Below are positions 6,164 to 14,093 of a DNA stretch of 15,950 nt, in pieces. The position numbers and the translations under genes are program-made. The stretch's first letter is position 1, and each line of letters opens with the position of its first letter. Source of the DNA: Lewinellaceae bacterium (GTDB taxonomy: Bacteria > Bacteroidota > Bacteroidia > Chitinophagales > Saprospiraceae); contig JACJYP010000026.1 in assembly GCA_020636045.1 (NCBI GenBank), positions 1-15,950 on the forward strand, written 5' to 3'. The notes under the pieces are model-generated. The model was not told where the DNA came from. It saw only the letters and a list, made by a program, of their open reading frames with translations, and ran no database searches.

Positions 6164-6702
6164 CCAAGATCAGTATGGATGAATTGCAGCGCCCGGACCT
6201 CCAGGCGTACCGGCAACAGGAAAAACTGCCCTGTGTGCTGGTGCTCGATAATGTGCGTTCGGGGCTGAACGTAGGGTCGGTATTCCGCACGGCCGACGCG
6301 TTTGCGCTGGAGAAGATCGCGCTCTGCGGTATCACCGCGCAACCGCCCCACCGGGAGATATTGAAAACCGCGCTCGGCAGCACGGAATCGGTCGACTGGC
6401 AATACTATGCCACCACCCTTGAGGCCGTACACGTGTTGAAAAGTTCGGGTTATCGCATCCTGGCCGTGGAGCAGACCACCGAGCACATATGGTTGCAGGA
6501 TTTTGAGCCCCTGCCGGGAGAAAAATACGCCTTCGTGCTGGGCAACGAAGTGGATGGCGTGCAGGACGAAGTCATCGGCCTTTGCGAGGGCTTGATCGAG
6601 ATACCCCAGTACGGCACCAAACATTCCCTGAACGTAGCGGTAGCAGCCGGAGTTTTGACCTGGGAATTGTTGCGGAAATATCGCCTGAGTAAAAGCATAT
6701 AA
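6160..6702 (+). CDS. SpoU/TrmH-family RNA 2'-O-methyltransferase
   Basis: 180-aa SPOUT-class methyltransferase that would transfer a methyl group from S-adenosylmethionine to a ribose 2'-OH in tRNA or rRNA. Motif 1 is NVRSGLNVGSVFRTADA (31-47, with catalytic Arg43), motif 2 is VLGNEVDGV (126-134) and motif 3 is IPQYGTKHSLNVAVAAGV (148-165), which together form the knotted SAM site. It lacks the N-terminal substrate-binding extension of the larger family members. Start ATG 6160 is chosen because the same start module occurs in mirror image before miaE; ATG 6121 would add 13 residues, and a near-consensus box TTTATTTG (6128-6135, TTG at 6104-6106) lies between the two. The exact target nucleotide cannot be told from sequence. 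Confidence 0.88.
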   Translation: MAKISMDELQRPDLQAYRQQEKLPCVLVLDNVRSGLNVGSVFRTADAFALEKIALCGITAQPPHREILKTALGSTESVDWQYYATTLEAVHVLKSSGYRILAVEQTTEHIWLQDFEPLPGEKYAFVLGNEVDGVQDEVIGLCEGLIEIPQYGTKHSLNVAVAAGVLTWELLRKYRLSKSI

Positions 6703-6782
6703 AGTTCATATAAAGAGCAATTTTTTTTCATATATCCAGTTCTTTTGCGGTTTTATTCACCTCTCGCTTTCAATACGTATTC

Positions 6783-7232
6783 ATGAAATCCGCCTTTCTA
6801 CTCGCTTTCGCTGCGCTCCTTCCCTTTTGCCTCTCCGCCCAATGCTCCGAAATGACGCTCGGCACCCTCCAGGTCATCGAAAAAACGCCTCCGCATGAAA
6901 AAGAAAACAAGATCCTCGACCTCGGCTTCGACCTGACCAAGGAGACCGGCTCGGGCGCCACCAACACCCGCCACTACGAAAAATGCTGGGAAACCACCGA
7001 TAAAGGCCAGGCGATGTACCAGCAGATCATCCTGTGGCGCACGAATGCCAACGACATCACCTTCCTGACGCTGCACCAGAACGTGCACCAGAAGATCAAA
7101 AATGCGATCAACGAGAAACACCAGAACGACGGCGGCAGCCAGGTGGTGCTCGGCAAGATGTTCCGCTACTCGTTCAACACGCAATACATCAACGGCTACA
7201 CCTACTACGCCGTAACACTGGCCATGCGCTGA
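6783..7232 (+). CDS. Secreted protein of unknown function, 149 aa
   Basis: It has a clear Sec signal peptide: MKSAFLLAFAALLPFCLSA with likely cleavage before Q20. The mature part of about 130 residues has no membrane segment, three cysteines (C21, C69 and, in the signal, C16) and a charged, helix-then-strand look ending in YINGYTYYAVTLAMR. I do not recognise a family. Predicted location is periplasm or outside. A near-consensus box TTCTTTTG (6740-6747) precedes it. It sits alone between the methyltransferase and the 455-aa unknown, both on the same strand but each with its own promoter signals. Confidence 0.72.
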   Translation: MKSAFLLAFAALLPFCLSAQCSEMTLGTLQVIEKTPPHEKENKILDLGFDLTKETGSGATNTRHYEKCWETTDKGQAMYQQIILWRTNANDITFLTLHQNVHQKIKNAINEKHQNDGGSQVVLGKMFRYSFNTQYINGYTYYAVTLAMR

Positions 7233-7248
7233 ATATGGCCCCTGTGAA

Positions 7249-7279
7249 TTGACATTTTCATCTGCTGCGTTTACATTTG
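7249..7279 (+). promoter_or_regulatory. Promoter of the 455-aa unknown gene
   Basis: TTG (7249-7251), a 20-bp spacer and TACATTTG (7272-7279) match the Bacteroidota promoter. It overlaps an upstream in-frame TTG (7277), which therefore cannot be the translation start and points to ATG 7301. Confidence 0.6.
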
Positions 7280-7300
7280 GGCATCCAAGCGCATACCCGA

Positions 7301-8668
7301 ATGTCTGACACCCGTTTTTTTCTTCCTTTCGAAGACCTGCATTATTCCTTTTCGCTGTTCACCGATCACACGGACGACGACGATCGCCTGTCGGCCCGGC
7401 TGCGCTATTTTGCCGATTTTCTGGAGAATCTGGTGTTGTCGGATCGGCTGATCATAGAGGAAAATGATAGCGGGGAATTTATCTGGGCTGACCAGGAAGT
7501 GATCGAGATCTGCGACTCGTTTCGTCTAAGCAGTCAATTTGAATTCAGGAAAATGGAGGGTGTCAGCGCGGGCGAGCATTCTCCAAATGTATTTGGGCCT
7601 TTTTTACAGGCTATCGGGCAGGCCGGGAATCTGAGCGACTTAAATGTTGCGGAAATCCTTTCGCAAGACGATCTGTTTCAGCATTTCGACCATCTGACCC
7701 AGCACCATTCTTTTGCAACCTTACACGACAAAAATTTCAGGGAAATTTATGATTACATACAGTTCCTGACGGCAAAATACGGGATGCTGAAAGAAGGAGG
7801 GTGGGAAGCCATCGCCAAGACCACAAAGGCGTTTGAGCGGCTAAAAACATCTTATGATGAACACCATCTGCGGGCTTATTTAGATGCGGCGCTTAACATA
7901 TTCGACTACGGGATTGAGCCGAAATTGTTTGGATTGCCGGATAATATAGCAACGTTGAATGCGCGTGGAGAAATAAATATCAGCAAAGTCATAAACAACG
8001 AAAAACTCAAGGCACTTGTGTCAAAGGAGCGCATTCAAGACTTTGAAGAATGGGTGTTGCTCATATTCTACGGCTTTTCCGACAGCGCCCTCAGCATGGT
8101 CCTGCGCGAAGGGCTGGTCTGGAACCCCTCGCCATTGCGCGCCAACCTGTTGCTCAATACGCCCGTATTTGCCCGTACCGACAAACAATTGCTCAAAACC
8201 CTGGATTCCGCCGCCATGCACCGGGTCGCCGAGCATTTTGACCAGATACACGAGCGTTATACCCGCTTTATCCAGTTTCCCCTGCTTTTCAATTACATCA
8301 TCACGCAGGCAAATTCGGTCAAAGACATCTTCGACATCGCGCTCAACCTGAAAGCGTCCAAAGAACTCAGGCGCTACAAAACCTGGTGCAGCGAACTCGA
8401 CAACTGCCTGCAGGAAGGCATGCTGAAAGACGCCAACAAACTGATCTCCGACGCCAATCAGTTCATCAGCCGCATCACCAGCCCGAAGATCAGCGAGTCG
8501 AAGTTCAGCCTGCAGATATCGTTCCCGCCGGCCGTCAGTTTCGAAACGCCGATCGGTATGCCCGACTTCCGCAAAAACCACCTGATCTTCCTGAAAGACG
8601 TGTATGAAGGCGCCAGCACGCCGAAAGCGCTGGAAGAAAAGGCCAAAAAATTATTCCGCAGAGTTTGA
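7301..8668 (+). CDS. Hypothetical protein, 455 aa, with compositionally distinct middle
   Basis: Function not recognised. The start ATG 7301 lies 22 bases after the -7 box TACATTTG. The protein has no signal peptide or membrane span, is acidic at the N-terminus (TDHTDDDDRL, about 15-24) and mostly helical in character, with heptad-like leucines around 165-200 and 330-395. The last 80 residues are more strand-like (SKFSLQISFPPAVSFETPIG). Base composition changes inside the gene: the lines from about 7681 to 8040 average roughly 43% GC by hand count, while 8101-8160 is about 63% and later lines about 53%. No frameshift is visible. The next gene is aspartate kinase, 83 bp downstream with its own promoter box. 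Confidence 0.8.
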   Translation: MSDTRFFLPFEDLHYSFSLFTDHTDDDDRLSARLRYFADFLENLVLSDRLIIEENDSGEFIWADQEVIEICDSFRLSSQFEFRKMEGVSAGEHSPNVFGPFLQAIGQAGNLSDLNVAEILSQDDLFQHFDHLTQHHSFATLHDKNFREIYDYIQFLTAKYGMLKEGGWEAIAKTTKAFERLKTSYDEHHLRAYLDAALNIFDYGIEPKLFGLPDNIATLNARGEINISKVINNEKLKALVSKERIQDFEEWVLLIFYGFSDSALSMVLREGLVWNPSPLRANLLLNTPVFARTDKQLLKTLDSAAMHRVAEHFDQIHERYTRFIQFPLLFNYIITQANSVKDIFDIALNLKASKELRRYKTWCSELDNCLQEGMLKDANKLISDANQFISRITSPKISESKFSLQISFPPAVSFETPIGMPDFRKNHLIFLKDVYEGASTPKALEEKAKKLFRRV

Positions 8669-8700
8669 CACGGCATAGCGGCCAAAATATATCCGCTTCC

Positions 8701-8708
8701 TACCTTTG
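8701..8708 (+). promoter_or_regulatory. -7 box of the aspartate kinase gene
   Basis: TACCTTTG is identical to the -7 box of the tRNA promoter. It lies 43 bases upstream of the GTG start, inside an in-frame upstream extension, and so argues for the shorter protein. The -33 element is weak. Confidence 0.6.
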
Positions 8709-8751
8709 CCGCCCTGACCGATCCTTTCAACGTGTTAAATCCTTTATTTCA

Positions 8752-10059
8752 GTGAAAGTATTCAAGTTTGGCGGCGCCAGTCTGAAAGACGCAGCCGGCG
8801 TCAAAAATGTGGCATCCATCATCGAACGTTTCCGGCAGGACCCACTGGTCGTCATCGTGTCGGCCATGGGCAAAACCACCAACGCCCTGGAGGAGGTGGT
8901 AGCTGCGCACGCCAAACAGAACGGGGAAGCGCAGGCGCTGTTCGACGCCCTGAAGGAGCGGCACTACGCCATCATGCGTGAATTGTTCGATGAGGGCGAC
9001 GAGATTTTCAATGTGGTCAACGACACTTTTGTGGAGGGCGACTGGGTGCTCGAAGAGCCGCCTTCCGACAACTACGACTACATGTACGACCAGATCGTCT
9101 GTATGGGCGAACTGGTGTCTTCACGGATCACGGCGGCTTACCTGAACAGTGTCGGCCTGAAGACGCAATGGCTCGACGCCCGCGACGTGGTGGCCACCGA
9201 CAATACCTACCGGGAGGGCTGGGTGATCTGGGATAAAACCAAAGCCAATGCCCAACGGGTGGTGCCGCCCATGCTGGCGGAGGGCAATATCGTGCTCACA
9301 CAGGGCTTTATCGGCTCCACTTCCGAAAACTTCACCACCACCCTCGGCCGCGAAGGCTCTGACTATTCCGGAGCGATCTTTTCCTTCTGTCTCGACGCCG
9401 AAAGCATGAGCATCTGGAAGGACGTGCCGGGCGTGCTCAACGCCGACCCGCGCATCTTCGACAATACCATCAAACTCGACCGCCTGTCGTACAAGGAGGC
9501 CATCGAGATGACCTACTACGGCGCGCAGGTGATCCACCCCAAGACCATCAAACCCCTGCAGAACAAGAATATCCCGATGTACGTCAAGTCTTTCCTCGAC
9601 CCGGCAGCGCCGGGCACCGAGATCAGCAGCGACGTCGACGATAACTACCCGCCCATCGTGGTCGTGGAAAAAAACCAGGCCCTGCTTCATATCAGCACGC
9701 TCGATTACTCCTTCGTGGCCGAACACCACATGGCGCGCCTGTTCCGCAAGGCAGCCGACCTGCGCATTTTCGTCAACATGATGCAGAACGGCGCCATCAG
9801 TTTCACGATCTGCGTATCCAACGTGCAGGACCGCATCGAGCAGTTTATCAACGATATTTCCGACGAATTCAGGGCAAAAAAGGAGACCGGTCTCGAACTG
9901 ATCACCGTCCGGCACTACACGCAGGAAACCATCGACAGCCTGAAAAAGGGAAAGATCGTGCTCTTCGAAGAGCGCATCCGCAACACCATGCACATGGTGG
10001 TCAAAAACGTGCCGGTGATCGAACGCCGGGAAGTGGAGATCGCAGGATCAAAAGCCTGA
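8752..10059 (+). CDS. lysC: Aspartate kinase (monofunctional)
   Basis: 435 aa from GTG 8752. It phosphorylates L-aspartate with ATP to aspartyl-4-phosphate, the first step to lysine/diaminopimelate, threonine and methionine. Visible: KFGGASL (5-11) of the kinase fold, VIVSAMGKTTNAL (34-46), FTTTLGREGSDYSGA (194-208) and WKDVPGV with NADPR (222-234), which form the ATP/aspartate site, then HPKTIKPL. A C-terminal regulatory region (about 311-400) has the look of ACT repeats, so feedback control by end-product amino acids is likely. GTG is preferred because the conserved N-terminus begins there and a -7 box lies inside the longer frame. No homoserine dehydrogenase domain follows, so it is not the bifunctional ThrA form. 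A REPIN-like element follows the stop. Confidence 0.93.
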   Translation: MKVFKFGGASLKDAAGVKNVASIIERFRQDPLVVIVSAMGKTTNALEEVVAAHAKQNGEAQALFDALKERHYAIMRELFDEGDEIFNVVNDTFVEGDWVLEEPPSDNYDYMYDQIVCMGELVSSRITAAYLNSVGLKTQWLDARDVVATDNTYREGWVIWDKTKANAQRVVPPMLAEGNIVLTQGFIGSTSENFTTTLGREGSDYSGAIFSFCLDAESMSIWKDVPGVLNADPRIFDNTIKLDRLSYKEAIEMTYYGAQVIHPKTIKPLQNKNIPMYVKSFLDPAAPGTEISSDVDDNYPPIVVVEKNQALLHISTLDYSFVAEHHMARLFRKAADLRIFVNMMQNGAISFTICVSNVQDRIEQFINDISDEFRAKKETGLELITVRHYTQETIDSLKKGKIVLFEERIRNTMHMVVKNVPVIERREVEIAGSKA

Positions 10060-10062
10060 ATT

Positions 10063-10168
10063 GGTAGCGCGGCGTTTACGCCGCCTTGTTGGAGGTCATT
10101 TATGGCCGACTGCTACATGTGCTGGCCATATACGGCCATGACCCGGGCAGCGTAAACGCCGCGCTACC
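10063..10168. repeat. REPIN-like inverted pair of GC-rich palindromes
   Basis: Arm 1, GGTAGCGCGGCGTTTACGC (10063-10081), and arm 2, GCGTAAACGCCGCGCTACC (10150-10168), are perfect 19-nt inverted copies; pairing continues inward for four more positions with one mismatch. Arm 1 is itself a hairpin (GCGGCG-TTTA-CGCCGC). The spacer holds a second inverted pair (TATGGCC/GGCCATA). Two REP-type palindromes facing each other with a short spacer is the layout called REPIN. It fills the gap between two convergent genes and may end both transcripts. Confidence 0.75.
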
Positions 10169-10175
10169 GGCGCCA

Positions 10176-11870
10176 CTACTCCACCCTCCTCCGGAAAAAC
10201 ACAAACCCGTTTTTTTCGCCGATCCGCTTCATGCCGGGAATGCTGTCCAGTTCGGGCGCCGACTGTATCTTGGACACCACGTATACATCCTTGTCGATGT
10301 CGCCCCGGTACAGCCAGTTGCGGTCGTAACTCTTTTCGTTCGTCACTTTGGGCTTGCGTGTGTAAAAGAGGTACGCGTAGGTCCGGTAGCCGTGCGGCAC
10401 CACGTAGCAGTCTTCCCCGATCCTGCTTTCATAAAACTCGATCGCCGCCCGCTGGGAATAGCCTTCGACGCGTTTGATAAAAAAGATCAGCGTGAGCATG
10501 ACAAACACGCCCGTGCCGGCAAAGAGCGTCGTAAAACCCGTCCAGCGCTGCCGTTCCGCATCGGCCGGACCTGATGCCCGGTCCCCTTTTCGGAAAAAAT
10601 AGAGCGCGGCCCCCACGACGCACAACAGAAACACGCCGGGCAGCGCTTCCCATCCCGTCCAGTGCACCTGCGCTTTCAGGTTCTCCACGGCAAACGGATC
10701 CTTGAAAAGCGGCTTCAGCATTTCAATGTTCCGGCCCACGAACGGCGCGGCGATAATGGCCAGCGCAAACAAACCGGCCGCCACCCACACGCCGGCGCGC
10801 AGCAGTTTGCCGAATTTGATCTCTCCGGAAATGATCTTGTCCAGCGTCAGCGCCGCAAGGAACGTCAGCGGGAAATAGCACATCGACGAGTAGTGCACGA
10901 TCTTGGACTTGACGATGCTGAACAGGATCAGCACGACCCAGAACAAATACTTCATCCAGCGGCGAAAGTCGTCGCGATAGCGAAATGCTTCCTGCGGAAA
11001 GGGTTTGAACGCCCGCAAGGCCAGGATCGAGGCCGGGAAACAGCCGATCAGCAACACGACAAAATGATAGCCCGGAAAGCCGCGATGCCCGGCGTCGGGC
11101 GTGCTGAACAGGCGGTACTGGTACTTGTTGAATTCCTCGATAAACCAGGTGCCGTTTTTCCAGGTCTCCAGTCCGTACCAGGTCAGCGTGACGAGGCTGG
11201 CGGAAAACGTGAAAAACAGGAATTGCGGGATGCTCACGTACATCCGGAAGCGCTGCGTCACCCAGTACACCCCCATCGTCAGCGCCGCGATCAGATAGGC
11301 GACCTGCCCTTTGGTCAGGATACCCATGCCGATCCAGAAGCCGCCCAGGAACAGGTAGCGCCAGCGACTATGCGGCAATTCAAGTTCGAAGCCGTCTTTT
11401 TTCCAGTAGAACAGGATAAAATGGTACAGCCCCGCGAAAATGAAAAAATTGAACCAGGGGTCGATGATGCCCGATTTGAAATACAAAAACGGCAGCACCG
11501 TGCCGAAATACGTCAGCGCCCAGGTCAGGCCGAAACGATGGGAATACAGCCGGCGCCCGATCTGATACACCAGCACCAGCGTAGCCATGCCGCACAGGGC
11601 ATTGGGCAGCCGGGCGGCAAACTCCCCCACCCCGAATGCACGCATGCCCAGGCTTTGCAGCCAGAAAAACAGCGGCGGCTTTTCCCAGAACGGCAGAAAA
11701 TTGACGTACACCCGGAAATATTCCTTCGTGATCAGCATCTCGCGGCTGATCTCTGCAAAATTGATCTCGTCCCAGTCGAACAGGTGTACGCCACCCAGAA
11801 AAGGCACGTAAAAAACAGCGCCCAACAAAGCCAGGAGCAGGGATGTGCGAAAAGATTGGTGTTGCCGCAT
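10176..11870 (-). CDS. ArnT/PMT-type membrane glycosyltransferase (GT39/GT83-like)
   Basis: 564-aa polytopic inner-membrane protein with about ten or more hydrophobic spans in the first 420 residues. Family members use a polyprenyl-phosphate-linked sugar on the outer face of the membrane. The first periplasmic loop carries DWDEINFAEISREML (acidic pair plus E-x-x-R typical of ArnT and Pmt enzymes) and PFWEKPPLFFWLQ (the KPP motif). A soluble C-terminal part (about 465-564, from FYESRIGEDCYVV) fits the periplasmic domain. ATG 11870 is preferred; the frame runs 40 codons further up into the GGCAGT repeat array, which looks non-coding. Whether the acceptor is lipid A, another glycolipid or protein cannot be told; no arn genes are nearby. 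Confidence 0.87.
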   Translation of the reverse strand: MRQHQSFRTSLLLALLGAVFYVPFLGGVHLFDWDEINFAEISREMLITKEYFRVYVNFLPFWEKPPLFFWLQSLGMRAFGVGEFAARLPNALCGMATLVLVYQIGRRLYSHRFGLTWALTYFGTVLPFLYFKSGIIDPWFNFFIFAGLYHFILFYWKKDGFELELPHSRWRYLFLGGFWIGMGILTKGQVAYLIAALTMGVYWVTQRFRMYVSIPQFLFFTFSASLVTLTWYGLETWKNGTWFIEEFNKYQYRLFSTPDAGHRGFPGYHFVVLLIGCFPASILALRAFKPFPQEAFRYRDDFRRWMKYLFWVVLILFSIVKSKIVHYSSMCYFPLTFLAALTLDKIISGEIKFGKLLRAGVWVAAGLFALAIIAAPFVGRNIEMLKPLFKDPFAVENLKAQVHWTGWEALPGVFLLCVVGAALYFFRKGDRASGPADAERQRWTGFTTLFAGTGVFVMLTLIFFIKRVEGYSQRAAIEFYESRIGEDCYVVPHGYRTYAYLFYTRKPKVTNEKSYDRNWLYRGDIDKDVYVVSKIQSAPELDSIPGMKRIGEKNGFVFFRRRVE

Positions 11871-11892
11871 TGCGTGGCGATGTTTTGGATCG

Positions 11893-12057
11893 GACAGTTG
11901 GCAGTCGCAGTGGCAGTTGGCAGTAGCACCAGGCAGTGAGCAGTAATATCGGAATGTGGGCTCACCAGGAAATGGGAACCATTTTTTCACTGGAATTCGT
12001 GCCTACTGCTACTGCTTAGTGCCAACTGCTTAGTGCTACTGCCAACTGAGACTGCCA
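11893..12057. repeat. Inverted array of short GGCAGT/ACTGCC repeats
   Basis: The left half (11895-11945) has four GGCAGT units plus shorter CAGT variants; the right half (12001-12056) has the reverse complement, ACTGC(C), about six times. A 16-nt stretch CAGTTGGCAGTAGCAC (11914-11929) is perfectly repeated in inverted orientation at 12033-12048. The 480-bp space between the glycosyltransferase and the dioxygenase (11871-12353) holds this array, the nested inverted repeat at 12120-12281 and no supported gene. Confidence 0.7.
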
Positions 12058-12119
12058 AAAGCGTCCCGTTATTTTGTAACAAAGACGATCCCGATAAATA
12101 CCCAATGCAGCGTGCGAAT

Positions 12120-12281
12120 ATTCCCGTAGGGAATTCCTGTTTATAGTACAATGCATTATTAAATTCCCAACCCCGTCAGGGGTTTCCTTAGGCATTCACC
12201 AGAACAAGCGCAGGAAACCCCTGACGGGGTTCATACAAAATGAATGGGGAATGTCTATAAACAGGGATTCCCTACGGGAAT
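12120..12281. repeat. Nested 162-bp inverted repeat
   Basis: Outer arms of 27 nt (12120-12146 and 12255-12281) match with one mismatch; a middle pair ATTCCC/GGGAAT (12163-12168, 12247-12252) follows, then inner arms of 20 nt (12169-12188 and 12212-12231) match perfectly. Both arm types contain short palindromes of their own (TTCCC-GTA-GGGAA and CCCCGTCAGGGG or its complement). It could form a large cruciform or RNA hairpin. It has no coding content and no obvious target-site duplication; a REPIN/MITE-like mobile repeat is the best guess. Confidence 0.75.
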
Positions 12282-12353
12282 GCTGCCTGCAATGGGGTGC
12301 TGTATACGGACCGTCAGATTTTTTTAACATTGAAAATTCGGGGTCACACCTCG

Positions 12354-13208
12354 TTACTTTTTGCCGCTCAGGAAATTCAGCACCTTGCTGACAACCTTGT
12401 CGTCGATGCCCAGCCAGCCCTTCACGGTATTGTACAGCGCCAGCACCTGCTTGTCCAGCCAGATCCAGATGCGTTTGCCGCCGTCTTCCGGACGCGCCTG
12501 GTAATTGGTGGCGCGCTTGCGCGGCGCCTGCGTTTCTTCCGTGAAGTAGTACAGCGCGATGGATTTGCGCGTCATATCTTCCGGGCACTGGATGGGTTCA
12601 GGCAGCCCGTGGAAAGAATCCTCATCGGTATTGAAGATCGCGCAGCGGTTGTACACGGGCAGTATCTTCTGCGCGCAGGCCTTCATGTCGCGGGTCCAGA
12701 GTTCCAGTTCGCCGCGGTATTCGGGTTGCCAGTCTTCGTTGAGGTACACCAGCACGTTCACGCGGCGGCGCCAGTTGCGCTTGTGCGGGTGCACGGTGAA
12801 GTCGGCGTGGATGTTCAGAAATCCGCCCCTTTTGGTCTGGTGCAGGCCGCCGCCTTCGAGGCTGGGGTCCGGATGAAGGTCCGGAATGCCGGTCAGCCGG
12901 CTCAGGATGTCCACGAATTCCCTGCTGTTCAGCACTTCGATCACCTTGCGGATATCCGCCGGGATCAGGTCGATCTTGTTCAGGCCGTGCTTTTTTTCAT
13001 TTACGTGCACGTAGTGTATCCAGCCTTCGTCTTTCACGCCCGGAAATGCAAGCATGGCCGCCCGGGCTGCTTCCGGCTCCAGAAAATTGTCAAAATAGGC
13101 AAAGGGATACGGATGGGCCTGCTGGTACACCGGCGCCTGTTCGCGGAAACTGCGCTCCCATTTGTTCAGGTCGAGGATGGCCGCCTGGGCCGTGTCTGTG
13201 TGCGTCAT
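12354..13208 (-). CDS. 2-oxoglutarate/Fe(II)-dependent dioxygenase (prolyl-hydroxylase-like)
   Basis: 284 aa. Double-stranded beta-helix oxygenase of the P4Hc/2OG-FeII type: the iron triad is H134-x-D136 (NIHADF) and H200 (DSFHGLPEPI), and R214 (TRKSIALYYF) is placed to bind the 2-oxoglutarate carboxylate. The N-terminal PYPFAYFDNFL is the usual lead-in. Family members hydroxylate proline in proteins, or sugars and small molecules; the substrate here is unknown. ATG 13208 is chosen because a perfect -7 box TACCTTTG (13226-13233) lies 17 bases upstream and inside the longer alternative frame. It lies 35 bp behind thymidine kinase with its promoter overlapping the end of that gene, so it can be expressed separately. 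A C-terminal tail (about 250-284) extends past the fold. Confidence 0.88.
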   Translation of the reverse strand: MTHTDTAQAAILDLNKWERSFREQAPVYQQAHPYPFAYFDNFLEPEAARAAMLAFPGVKDEGWIHYVHVNEKKHGLNKIDLIPADIRKVIEVLNSREFVDILSRLTGIPDLHPDPSLEGGGLHQTKRGGFLNIHADFTVHPHKRNWRRRVNVLVYLNEDWQPEYRGELELWTRDMKACAQKILPVYNRCAIFNTDEDSFHGLPEPIQCPEDMTRKSIALYYFTEETQAPRKRATNYQARPEDGGKRIWIWLDKQVLALYNTVKGWLGIDDKVVSKVLNFLSGKK

Positions 13209-13225
13209 GTGTTTATGTTGTGGCG

Positions 13226-13233
13226 CAAAGGTA
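13226..13233 (-). promoter_or_regulatory. -7 box of the dioxygenase gene
   Basis: TACCTTTG on the minus strand, an exact match and identical to the tRNA-Arg and aspartate kinase boxes. TTG triplets occur 16 and 22 bp upstream (13250-13252, 13256-13258), inside the 3' end of the thymidine kinase gene. Confidence 0.6.
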
Positions 13234-13243
13234 GGAAAGCCCG

Positions 13244-13828
13244 CTATTTCAAGCGCAAGATATTGCCCATTTGGTAGCAGGAGCGGCACCGGGGCTCGTA
13301 TTGCTCCTTTTCACCCAGCAGCACCACCGATTCGCCCTCGGCGAGCCGGTACGAATGGGTGGCCAGGTTGCCGCAATGCACGCAGATGGCGTGCACCTTG
13401 GTCACATACTCCGCCGTGGCAAGCAGTTGCGGCATCGGGCCGAAGGGCAGGCCGCGGAAATCCATGTCGAGCCCGGCGGCGATCACCCGCACGCCCCGCA
13501 GCGCCAGTTGGGCGCACACATCCGGCAGGCCCTCGTCGAAGAACTGGCTTTCGTCGACGCCCACCACAAAGGTGTCGCCGCTCAGTTGCAGCAGTTCCGC
13601 CGAACTTTCCACAGGCGCCGCCACGAGCGAAGAAGTGTCGTGCGACACGATCGAATCCTCGTCGTAGCGCGTATCGATCTTCGGCTTGAACACTTCCACT
13701 TTCATGCCCGCGATCTTTGCCCGCTTGAGCCGGCGGATCAGTTCTTCCGTTTTTCCGGAAAACATGCACCCGCAGATGACCTCGATCCAGCCGGAGCGCC
13801 GGCCTTTTACATAGGGTTCTAAAAACAT
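13244..13828 (-). CDS. tdk: Thymidine kinase (type II)
   Basis: 194 aa, the usual size. It phosphorylates thymidine with ATP to dTMP in the pyrimidine salvage pathway. Walker A P-loop GCMFSGKTEEL (20-30), Walker B-like VDESQFF (91-97, with catalytic E93), the thymidine-binding lasso around FRGLPFGPMPQLL, and a structural zinc site of C149, C152, C181 and C184 (CVHC, CRSC). The start ATG 13828 fits the family N-terminus (GWIEVICGCMFSGKTE). No clean -7 box is visible upstream. It is divergent from the proline-rich protein gene and just upstream of the dioxygenase gene. Confidence 0.96.
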   Translation of the reverse strand: MFLEPYVKGRRSGWIEVICGCMFSGKTEELIRRLKRAKIAGMKVEVFKPKIDTRYDEDSIVSHDTSSLVAAPVESSAELLQLSGDTFVVGVDESQFFDEGLPDVCAQLALRGVRVIAAGLDMDFRGLPFGPMPQLLATAEYVTKVHAICVHCGNLATHSYRLAEGESVVLLGEKEQYEPRCRSCYQMGNILRLK

Positions 13829-14093
13829 GGTAACTGTTGATTTGTGGAATTGACATTCCGGGAGCGGCTGTCAGGGTCTGTCTGAGGGGATGAAAAACGG
13901 GTCGCTTTTTTGGACAATCAACCCGGTCGCCGGGTCCGGAGCAGCGCCACAGGTAAAAAAATTGTGAAGCATGACCATAAAAAAGCCTTTTTTAGCCCAT
14001 TCAGACGAATTCGAACAACCGCCGGGATTTGAATAGATATATTTTTTTGAAATTCGCCGGTGAAAATAGGCACAACCGTAAACCCGCCATAAG
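13829..14093. other. Divergent intergenic region between tdk and the proline-rich protein gene
   Basis: 265 bp with two small structures: a perfect hairpin ACCCGG-TCG-CCGGGT (13921-13935) and an A/T palindrome TAAAAAAG-C-CTTTTTTA (13978-13994). No exact TAnnTTTG promoter pair was found on either strand, although both flanking genes should be transcribed from here. Confidence 0.45.

Noticed and set aside
6696..6716. Direct repeat CATATAAAG twice after the methyltransferase stop
   Set aside because: Two copies of nine A/T-rich bases at 12-bp spacing are too weak to call a regulatory site.
10063..10168. CRISPR-like repeat
   Set aside because: There are only two units, inverted instead of direct, with no spacer array.
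10662..11939. 425-codon plus-strand frame opposite the glycosyltransferase
   Set aside because: It is rich in Gln, Arg and His as expected for the antisense of a membrane protein gene with GC-rich third positions; the minus-strand frame carries the real motifs.
13971..14036. 21-codon plus-strand frame (ATGACCATAAAAAAG onward) upstream of the proline-rich protein gene
   Set aside because: It begins in an AT palindrome, has no ribosome binding site or promoter signal, and shows no recognisable motif; chance frame is likelier.
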